From positions 1 to 27,863 of the forward strand of contig JAJPHF010000035.1 in NCBI GenBank assembly GCA_021325365.1: a stretch of 27,863 nucleotides of DNA, read 5' to 3'. Origin of the DNA: Pseudomonadota bacterium. GTDB lineage: Bacteria > Chloroflexota > UBA6077 > JAJPHF01. A program made the translations under genes and the position numbers. How positions within the stretch are numbered: position 1 is the first letter of the stretch; every line of letters starts with the position of its first letter. The notes under the pieces are model-generated. The model was not told the origin of the DNA, searched no databases, and saw nothing but the letters and a program-made list of their open reading frames with translations. This document shows positions 22,473 through 27,863 of this stretch, piece by piece.

Positions 22473-23384
22473 ATGCGCGACGAGCTCCCCACCACCGCGA
22501 CCGAGCGCGACCCGGAAGGCCTGGGCGAGGCAGATGGGTCGGCTTCCGACGGCGCCCTCGACCCAGCCGGGCCGACGGGGGCAGCTGAGGCCGGCTCGCT
22601 CGCTGAGGGCGACGAGGCGGCCGAGCCGGCCGAGGCCGCGCCGGTCCGTGCGGCGGGTGACGAGCGGCGGGCCGTCGTGCTGCGACCGCCGTCGTTCGGC
22701 GCTGTCGAGGCGCGGGGGCTGATCAAGTTCTACGGCACGACGGCGGCGCTGCGCGGCTGCGACCTGGTCGTGCTGCGCGGCGAGCGCGTCGCCCTGCTCG
22801 GCGCGAACGGCGCGGGCAAGACCACGCTGCTGAAGATCCTGGCGACGCTAGTGCGGCCGTCGGGCGGCCACCTGACGCTGCTCGGCCACGACGCGATGCG
22901 GCAGGCGGCAACCGTGCGGCGGCAGCTCGGCGTGGTCGCTCACGAGACGTACCTCTACCGCGACCTGAGCGCGACAGAGAACCTGCGGCTCTACGGGCGG
23001 CTGTATGGTGTGGCCGACCTCGAGACGCGGATCGCGAGCGAGCTACAGCGGGTCGGGCTGGCGGAGCTGGCCGAGCGCCGCGTGGGCGCGCTGTCGCGCG
23101 GGCAGCAGCAGCGCCTAGCGCTGGCGCGCGCGCTCCTGCACGAGCCGGCGCTGCTGCTCCTGGACGAGCCGGATACGGGTCTGGACGAGGCCGGGCAGGC
23201 GCTCCTGGCGCGCGTGGTGCGCGATGCGGCGCCCACGGTAGTGCTCACGACCCACTCCATCGAGCGCGCACTCGCGCTCGCCGATCGCCTCGTCGTCCTG
23301 GCCGCCGGCAAGGTGGCCTACGAAGCGCCGACGACAGGCGTCGAGGCGGGGCGAGTGCGTGAGGCCCTCGGCGCCGCGCCGTGA
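22473..23384 (+). CDS. ccmA: heme exporter ATP-binding protein CcmA
   Basis: This 303-aa ABC ATPase is CcmA, which with CcmB releases holo-CcmE from CcmC. Walker A is GANGAGKT (110-117), signature LSRGQQQR is at 207-214, Walker B is LLLLDEPDTGLD (227-238) and His261 is the switch. The LDEPDTGLD form and ATLVRPSGG are typical of CcmA. The first ~75 residues are an unusual acidic Ala/Glu/Gly-rich extension, since CcmA is normally about 200-220 aa. An in-frame GTG at 22458 that overlaps the preceding TAG is an alternative start. The stop overlaps ccmB by 4 nt. Confidence 0.9.
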   Translation: MRDELPTTATERDPEGLGEADGSASDGALDPAGPTGAAEAGSLAEGDEAAEPAEAAPVRAAGDERRAVVLRPPSFGAVEARGLIKFYGTTAALRGCDLVVLRGERVALLGANGAGKTTLLKILATLVRPSGGHLTLLGHDAMRQAATVRRQLGVVAHETYLYRDLSATENLRLYGRLYGVADLETRIASELQRVGLAELAERRVGALSRGQQQRLALARALLHEPALLLLDEPDTGLDEAGQALLARVVRDAAPTVVLTTHSIERALALADRLVVLAAGKVAYEAPTTGVEAGRVREALGAAP

Positions 23385-24139
23385 GCGAGGAAGGAACCGG
23401 GGGGGCGCGGCAGCGGCCACCAGGCAGCAGGGCGCCGCAAGCGGCGTCCCTACATCGTGCAGCGGTCTGCGCGTACGTCAGGCAGGTGGCCGCGCTCGTT
23501 GCCAAGGACCTGCGGCTGGAGAGCCGCCGGCGCGAGACGATCGCCGGCGTGCTGGTGTTCGTGCTGCTGGTGCTGACGCTTTTCCTATTCGCGCTGGACC
23601 TGGCGCCGGGCGAGGCGCGGCGCCTGGCCGCGGGGGTGCTGTGGATCACGCTGCTGTTCGCGGGGCTGCTCGCCCTGGGACGGACGTTCGCGGCCGAGCG
23701 CGACCAGGGCACGCTGGATGGGCTGCTGCTGGCGCCGCTCGACCGCAGCGCGCTGTACCTGGCGAAGGTCGTGGCAACCGTCGTGTTCATGGGGCTGGTG
23801 GAGATCGTGGCACTGCCGATCTTCGCGGCCGTGTTCGACGCGCCAATGCTCACGCCCGGCGTTGTGTTCACGGTCGCGCTGGGCACGGTGGGCTTCGCCG
23901 CGGCGGGGACGCTGTTCGCGGCGCTGGCAGCGCAGACGCGCGCCCGGGACGTGCTGCTGCCGCTGCTGCTGCTGCCGCTGCTGGCGCCGCTGCTCGTCGC
24001 GGCCGCGCGCGCCACCGACGACCTGCTGGCGGGCGCCGCGACGCCGACGTCGGCGCCGTGGTGGGAGCTGCTGATCGGGCTTACCGTGCTGTTCCTCGGC
24101 ACGGCGGTCCTGTTATTCGATACGCTAGTAGAGGAATGA
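23381..24139 (+). CDS. ccmB: heme exporter membrane protein CcmB
   Basis: This 252-aa protein with six predicted helices is CcmB, the membrane partner of CcmA. VAALVAKDLRLESRRRETI (36-54) is the conserved cytoplasmic start, and GRTFAAERDQGTLDGLLLAPLDRSALYLAK near 105-135 is diagnostic. GTG 23381 overlaps the ccmA stop (GTGA). The first ~30 residues are encoded by repeat-like sequence around a hairpin (23429-23451), so translation may really begin at a later GTG such as 23459. Confidence 0.92.
   Translation: MSEEGTGGARQRPPGSRAPQAASLHRAAVCAYVRQVAALVAKDLRLESRRRETIAGVLVFVLLVLTLFLFALDLAPGEARRLAAGVLWITLLFAGLLALGRTFAAERDQGTLDGLLLAPLDRSALYLAKVVATVVFMGLVEIVALPIFAAVFDAPMLTPGVVFTVALGTVGFAAAGTLFAALAAQTRARDVLLPLLLLPLLAPLLVAAARATDDLLAGAATPTSAPWWELLIGLTVLFLGTAVLLFDTLVEE
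23429..23451. repeat. short inverted repeat in the 5' end of ccmB
   Basis: agggcgccgc and gcggcgtccct pair around AA with one bulged base. It resembles a dispersed GGCGCCGCAAGCGGCG-type unit and codes for a non-conserved N-terminal stretch of CcmB. Confidence 0.5.
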
Positions 24140-24174
24140 CCAGCGTTCGTAGGAGCGCGGAGGCTCTGTCGTGG

Positions 24175-24193
24175 GGCCAGCCGCACGCTGGCC
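24175..24193. repeat. hairpin between ccmB and ccmC
   Basis: ggccagc (24175-24181) and gctggcc (24187-24193) flank a five-base loop in the 73-nt gap. It lacks a T-run and is more likely a small repeat or mRNA-processing hairpin than a terminator within the operon. Confidence 0.4.
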
Positions 24194-24212
24194 ATAGCGG
24201 GGACAGTGGCTC

Positions 24213-24998
24213 ATGAATGTGTACCGGAGCGTCGAGACAACTGCCGCCTTACCGGAGGTGGGGCAGCGCGAGCGGGAGTCGAGCAGCCACCAAGACCGCG
24301 GGGCGCTCCTGGCCGATCCTTGGTTCCGCGTCCCGTTCGCGCTAACGGTGGTTGCGATGGTCGCGGCGCTGTACGCGATCTTCGTCTACGCGCCGCCCGA
24401 GCGGGTGATGGGCGACGTGCAGCGCATCATGTACGTCCACGTCTCGCTGGCGTGGCTGTCGTACCTGGCGTTCTTCGTCGTGTTCGTGTGCAGCGTCGCC
24501 TACCTGTGGCGGCGCGACGAGCGCTGGGACGCCGCGGCGCGGGCCTCGGCGGAGATCGGCGTGGTGCTGACCACGCTGTTCATCATCAGCGGCTCGCTGT
24601 GGGGCCGGCCGGTGTGGGGCACGTGGTGGACGTGGGACCCGCGGCTGACGACGACCGCGATCCTGTGGTTCATCTACGTCGCCTACCTCATGCTGCGTGC
24701 CTACGTGCCGGAGGTGCCGCGGGCGGCGCGCTACGCGGCGGTGCTCGGCATCGTCGGGTTCGTGGACGTGCCGATCGTCCACATGTCGGTGACGTGGTGG
24801 CGCGCGCTGCACCCCGAGCCGACGGTGGTCCGCCCGGAGGGGCCGCTCATGCCCAGCGAGATGGTCGTCGCCCTCGTTCTAGCGAGCGTGGCATTCGGCC
24901 TGCTCTACGTTACGTTAATGGTGGTCCGCGTACGCCTGGAGCGCCTGAAGGACGAGGTGCGCTACTTGCAGCAAGAGCTGAGCCTGCGCGGGGAGTAA
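24213..24998 (+). CDS. ccmC: heme exporter protein CcmC
   Basis: This 261-aa six-helix membrane protein loads heme on CcmE. It has the WWD motif WGTWWTWDPRLTT (135-147) and flanking heme-ligand histidines His76 (YVHVSLAWLSY) and His190 (VPIVHMSVTWWR). ERVMGDVQRIMYVHV (63-77) is also typical. The C-terminus ends in a short coiled-coil-like stretch (RLERLKDEVRYLQQ). ATG 24213 gives a ~30-residue cytoplasmic tail before the first helix. The ccmD-like gene starts six bases after its stop. Confidence 0.95.
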   Translation: MNVYRSVETTAALPEVGQRERESSSHQDRGALLADPWFRVPFALTVVAMVAALYAIFVYAPPERVMGDVQRIMYVHVSLAWLSYLAFFVVFVCSVAYLWRRDERWDAAARASAEIGVVLTTLFIISGSLWGRPVWGTWWTWDPRLTTTAILWFIYVAYLMLRAYVPEVPRAARYAAVLGIVGFVDVPIVHMSVTWWRALHPEPTVVRPEGPLMPSEMVVALVLASVAFGLLYVTLMVVRVRLERLKDEVRYLQQELSLRGE

Positions 24999-25004
24999 TC
25001 AGTA

Positions 25005-25178
25005 ATGCAGAACCTGCCGTATCTCTTCGCCACCTATGCGATCGTTTGGCTCGTGCTGTTCGGCTACCTGTTCGTCGTCGCCACCCAGGTGCGAGCGGTC
25101 CGCCGCGATGTGGACCAGCTCAAAGAGCGGCTGGCTGCTTCGCCCGCCGCGTCGACGGCGCGGGAGCCGGAGCGCTAG
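25005..25178 (+). CDS. ccmD: CcmD-like small heme-exporter protein
   Basis: This 57-aa protein starts MQNLPYLFATYAIVWLVLFG, has one helix (about 7-28) and a charged coiled-coil-like stretch RAVRRDVDQLKERL (32-45). The single helix, size and position right after ccmC fit CcmD, which stabilises the CcmC-CcmE complex. It was found by reading the + strand between ccmC and the first binding-protein gene. Confidence 0.85.
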   Translation: MQNLPYLFATYAIVWLVLFGYLFVVATQVRAVRRDVDQLKERLAASPAASTAREPER

Positions 25179-25203
25179 CCGCCCCACGGGGAGGCGATCG
25201 GAT

Positions 25204-26340
25204 ATGGCTGAGCGTTCACTGGGAGATCACTCGCTGCCGGATCGGGCAGTGGCGAGCCTGAGCCGGCGTGCGTTGCTGCGAGCGGCGCTGGGGGCCGCGG
25301 CCGTGGGGGCGCTCGGCGCCGCCTGCCGCGGCGAAGCTACGCCGACCGGCGGGCCGCCGAGCGCGGCGACCGGGCCAACGGCCACGGCCGGGCCGAGCGG
25401 GGCGCCCGGGTACTCCGTGGCGCTCAGCCAGCCGCAGAAGCTGAAGGTGGCCTGGACGGCGGTGACGGGCGCGCAGTCGGGCGTCTACATGGCGTCCGAG
25501 ACAGGGGCCTGGAAGGACCTCGGGCTCGACGTCGAGCTGGTGCGGATGGGGAGCAGCTCGCAGCTCGCGGCGGCGCTGCGGGCGGGCGAGCTGGACGGCG
25601 GCGTGCTCGATTGGGCGCTGGCGTTTCAGTTCCAGTCGCAGGGCGGCAACGCCCGCGAGGTGGCCGCGATCACCAACCGGCAGATCTTCTCGGTGGTGAG
25701 CCAACCGAGCATCACCCAACCGCAGGACGTGATCGGGAAGCGCTGGGGCATCACGCGCTTAGGCTCGGCCGCGCACACGGCCTCGCTGCTCGCGCTCGAC
25801 ATGTGGGGGATTCGCCCCGACCAGGTGCAGTTCCTGGCGATGCAGGACGTGCCGGCGATTCTCGTCGGGATGCAGGCGGGCGGCGTGGAGGTGGGGACGG
25901 TCTCGCCGCCGACGAGCACGCGGGCGCTGCAGGCGGGGCTGCACCAGCTCGTGGACCTGGCGGAGCAGGGGCCGGAGTATCCGTCGATCGGCCTGGCCAT
26001 CGCGGAACGCTACGTCAACAATAGCCCCGACGTCGTCCGCGCCTACGTGGCGGGCTACGCGAGCGGGGTCGCGCGCTTCCGCAAGAACCCGGATCGGGCG
26101 CTGGAGGTTCTGCGGAAGTACCTGCAGATCGAGGATGAGGATATTCTTCGCGACACCTACGACCGTTTCTCGCGCTACCTGGCGTACCCGCCGACACTGC
26201 CGATGAGCAGTCTGGAGCGGATCAAGAACGACCTGGCCCAGGAGGACCCCGCCGTGGCGCAGGTAGCGGTGTCGGACGTGGCCGCGCCGCAATTCGCGGA
26301 CGATCTGCAGGCGCACGACTACTTCGCCAGCCTGCTGTAG
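25204..26340 (+). CDS. NitT/TauT-family ABC transporter substrate-binding lipoprotein, copy 1
   Basis: This 378-aa protein has a Tat-type export signal with SRRALLR (20-26) and a lipobox ending LGAAC, so Cys41 should be lipidated. A Thr/Pro/Gly-rich linker follows, then an SsuA/TauA-like periplasmic-binding fold: KLKVAWTAVTGAQSGVYMA, DLGLDVELVRMGSS, LRAGELDGGVLDWAL, GKRWGITRLGS. ATG 25204 is chosen with GGGAGG about ten bases upstream. A close paralogue lies 158 nt downstream. The family binds small anions such as sulfonates, nitrate, aromatic carboxylates or pyrimidines, and the ligand is unknown. No permease is near. The gene follows ccmD with a 25-nt gap. Confidence 0.93.
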   Translation: MAERSLGDHSLPDRAVASLSRRALLRAALGAAAVGALGAACRGEATPTGGPPSAATGPTATAGPSGAPGYSVALSQPQKLKVAWTAVTGAQSGVYMASETGAWKDLGLDVELVRMGSSSQLAAALRAGELDGGVLDWALAFQFQSQGGNAREVAAITNRQIFSVVSQPSITQPQDVIGKRWGITRLGSAAHTASLLALDMWGIRPDQVQFLAMQDVPAILVGMQAGGVEVGTVSPPTSTRALQAGLHQLVDLAEQGPEYPSIGLAIAERYVNNSPDVVRAYVAGYASGVARFRKNPDRALEVLRKYLQIEDEDILRDTYDRFSRYLAYPPTLPMSSLERIKNDLAQEDPAVAQVAVSDVAAPQFADDLQAHDYFASLL

Positions 26341-26498
26341 AGCGCCTGGCGCGGGACAGCCGCGAGCCCGGCCAGGAGCACCTCACCCGTCGCGGGCGGT
26401 AGCGGCCGGCCCTCGCCTTCTGCTACGGTTCGGGCTAACGATGTGTGGTGGGCAGCGCGTGTCTGGCGCTGCTCCGGTTCGCGCGCTGGAGGTGTGAC
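26341..26498. other. intergenic region between the two binding-protein genes
   Basis: This 158-nt spacer holds the ribosome binding site GGAGG (26488-26492) for the next gene. It has no confident terminator. A TAACGAT-like stretch at 26436-26442 resembles a -10 box but lacks a recognisable -35. Confidence 0.4.
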
Positions 26499-26501
26499 TT
26501 G
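26488..26501 (+). promoter_or_regulatory. ribosome binding site that decides a TTG start
   Basis: GGAGG (26488-26492) stands six bases before TTG 26499. The reading frame extends back to a GTG near 26445, but that would put extra hydrophobic residues before the twin-arginine motif and has no such site. Confidence 0.7.
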
Positions 26502-27614
26502 AGTCCGCGCGAGGTATCCGGGCGCCGGCTCTCGCGCCGCGCCGTGCTGCGCGGAGCCGTCGTCGTCGCCGCCGGCGCGCTCGGCGCCGCGTGTCAGGGC
26601 AGTCGCGCGCCGACGCCAGCGCCAGCGGCCCCGGCCGCGCCGGCGGCGACGGCCGCCACCACGGCGGCTGGCGCGACGCCGAGAGCCGCGGTGGCGCTGG
26701 GGCGTCCCGAGAAGATCAAGGTGGCCTGGACCGCGGTGACGGGCGCGCAGTCGGGCGTGTACGTGGCGCACGACATGGGGACCTGGCGGGACCTGAACCT
26801 CGACGTGGAGCTGGTCCGGATGGGGAGCAGCTCGCAGATGGCGGCGGCGCTGCGGGCGGGCGAGCTGGACGGCGGCGTGCTGGACTGGACCCTGGCGTTC
26901 CAGTTTCAGGCGCAGGGCGGCAACGCGCGGGAGGTGTCGGCGATCACGAACCGGCAGCCCTTCTCGGTGATGGCGCAGCCGAGCATCACGCAGCCGCAGG
27001 ACGTGGTGGGCAAGCGCTGGGGCATCACGCGGCTGGGGTCGGCCGTCCACACGGCATCGCTGGTGGCGCTGGACCAGTGGGGCCTGCGGGGGGACGACGT
27101 GCAGTTCCTGGCGCTCCAGGAGGTGCCGGCGATCCTGGCAGCGCTTCAGGCGGGGCAGATCGACGTGGGCGTGGTGTCGCCGCCGACGAACATCCGGGCG
27201 GTGCAGGCGGGCTTTCGGGAGCTGCTGGACCTGGCGGAGGATGGGCCGGAGTATCCCTCGGTGGGCCTGGCGATCATCGATCGGCACATTACGGAGAACC
27301 CGGCGCTGGTGCGGGCCTACGTCGCGGGCTACGCGGCGGGGGTGGCGCGGTTCCGGAAGGACCGCGATGGCTCGATCGAGGTGTTGCGGAAGTACCTGCA
27401 GCTCGACGACCAGAGCGTGCTCGACGAGACGTACGCGCGGTTCACGCGCTACCTGGGGCTGCCACCGGTGCTGCCGCCGGCCGCGAGCCTGGAGCGAGTG
27501 AAGGAGGACGCGATCAAGAGCGACCCGAGCGTTGCGAACGTGGCGGTCACGGACGTGGCCGAGCCGCGCTTCGTGCAGGAGCTGATCGACGACGGGTACT
27601 TCGAGACGCTCTAG
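26499..27614 (+). CDS. NitT/TauT-family ABC transporter substrate-binding lipoprotein, copy 2
   Basis: This 371-aa protein is a close paralogue of the preceding gene, with long identical stretches such as KVAWTAVTGAQSGVY, LDVELVRMGSSSQ and PSITQPQDV. It has a twin-arginine signal (SRRAVLRG, 12-19) and a lipobox ending LGAAC, with Cys32 as the likely lipidation site, then an Ala/Pro linker and the SsuA/TauA-like fold. Differences between the copies spread through the whole domain, including the linker and C-terminus, which suggests an old duplication with possible ligand divergence. TTG 26499 is the preferred start. A hairpin and promoters lie beyond its stop. Confidence 0.93.
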   Translation: MSPREVSGRRLSRRAVLRGAVVVAAGALGAACQGSRAPTPAPAAPAAPAATAATTAAGATPRAAVALGRPEKIKVAWTAVTGAQSGVYVAHDMGTWRDLNLDVELVRMGSSSQMAAALRAGELDGGVLDWTLAFQFQAQGGNAREVSAITNRQPFSVMAQPSITQPQDVVGKRWGITRLGSAVHTASLVALDQWGLRGDDVQFLALQEVPAILAALQAGQIDVGVVSPPTNIRAVQAGFRELLDLAEDGPEYPSVGLAIIDRHITENPALVRAYVAGYAAGVARFRKDRDGSIEVLRKYLQLDDQSVLDETYARFTRYLGLPPVLPPAASLERVKEDAIKSDPSVANVAVTDVAEPRFVQELIDDGYFETL

Positions 27615-27636
27615 CAGAACTCTAGCGGGCGGGGCC

Positions 27637-27665
27637 TTGTCGCCGGGCGCGGGGTCGGGTACTAT
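27637..27665 (+). promoter_or_regulatory. possible sigma70-type promoter after the binding-protein gene
   Basis: TTGTCG (27637-27642), a 17-nt spacer and TACTAT (27660-27665) make a moderate promoter match. A transcript from here would include the hairpin at 27684-27709, so this could be a short RNA or an attenuated leader. Confidence 0.4.
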
Positions 27666-27683
27666 ATCAAAGGCGAGCGCAAG

Positions 27684-27709
27684 AGTCCCCGCTCGATGGA
27701 GCGGGGACT
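27684..27709. terminator. strong hairpin, possible bidirectional terminator or attenuator
   Basis: agtccccgctc and gagcggggact pair perfectly over 11 bp around GATG. There is no long T-run on either side. It may end the binding-protein transcript, or act on a transcript begun at the promoter just upstream. Confidence 0.55.
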
Positions 27710-27759
27710 TCGCATCGCCGCCTCGACGGCGACGGGCCGCGCGTCCGGAGCGGTGGGGC

Positions 27760-27789
27760 TTGACACGGGGGAGTGGGGGGAGGTATCCT
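27760..27789 (+). promoter_or_regulatory. probable promoter for a gene beyond the right edge
   Basis: A perfect TTGACA (27760-27765) is followed after 18 nt by TATCCT (27784-27789). The remaining 74 bases hold purine-rich, ribosome-binding-site-like tracts (gaaggggag at 27852-27860) but no clear start codon, so the gene probably begins past the window. Confidence 0.55.
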
Positions 27790-27863
27790 ACTTGGTGCGC
27801 GCCCGGGCGGCGAGAGCGGTCGGGGCGAGGGGACCTTAACAAGCGAAGAGTGAAGGGGAGCGC

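Noticed and set aside
26319..27842. 507-codon open frame on the minus strand across the second binding-protein gene
   Set aside because: It is antisense to a well-supported gene, rich in Arg/His/Pro, and has no family motifs. Long shadow frames are expected at this G+C content.
1..27863. tRNA, rRNA, insertion sequence or phage genes
   Set aside because: No cloverleaf-like sequence, transposase, integrase or phage protein was recognised on either strand by eye.

Overview
The window is about 70% G+C and coding-dense, with almost every gene on the + strand. It looks like an accessory-plus-housekeeping stretch of an uncultured Chloroflexota-type bacterium. That assignment is an inference from the gene mix: System I cytochrome c maturation, Tat/lipoprotein NitT/TauT-type binding proteins, a short CysS/MshC-like ligase, and abundant short palindromic intergenic repeats. 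No rRNA or tRNA gene is visible to anchor it.

Region 1 (1-10317) reads as an aromatic-carboxylate module. In order it holds a UbiD-family decarboxylase cut by the left edge, two class III (CaiB/BaiF) CoA-transferases, an unknown protein, a UbiX flavin prenyltransferase with its own sigma70-like promoter, a benzoate-CoA-ligase-type AMP-forming ligase, a NitT/TauT-type ABC ATPase, a second complete UbiD, a DUF120 (archaeal-type, CTP-dependent) riboflavin-kinase-like protein and a PNPOx-fold flavoprotein. A CoA-transferase pair, UbiD and UbiX together resemble the anaerobic o-phthalate route: succinyl-CoA:phthalate CoA-transferase, then prFMN-dependent phthaloyl-CoA decarboxylase, giving benzoyl-CoA. 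The riboflavin kinase could supply FMN for UbiX, and UbiX supplies prFMN for the UbiDs. The substrate is inferred, not proven.

Region 2 (10318-15702) holds a short CysS/MshC-type ligase, a low-specificity threonine aldolase, a convergent CorC/HlyC-type membrane protein (the main minus-strand gene), an unknown alanine-rich protein and a small minus-strand ORF. Repeat-rich gaps separate them.

Region 3 (15703-25178) is a nearly complete System I cytochrome c maturation locus: TlpA/CcmG-like thioredoxin, a four-helix membrane protein, CcmE, CcmF, CcmH, a CcmI-like domain fused to a six-Asp-box repeat domain, an unknown exported protein, CcmA, CcmB, CcmC and a small CcmD-like protein. Many stop/start overlaps suggest one or two long transcripts.

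Region 4 (25204-27863) carries two tandem, closely related Tat-type lipoprotein substrate-binding proteins, then a non-coding end with two promoter-like signals and a strong hairpin. No permease partner is in the window, and the only matching ATPase is the one in region 1.

Repeats are a major theme. TCAGC/GCTGA-rich inverted elements sit between genes and in three cases contain the start codon of the next gene. A 58-60 bp tandem repeat seems to begin inside the 3' end of ubiX. A 46-bp perfect palindrome and a CCCTCACCCC-type inverted element lie inside the riboflavin-kinase-like gene.
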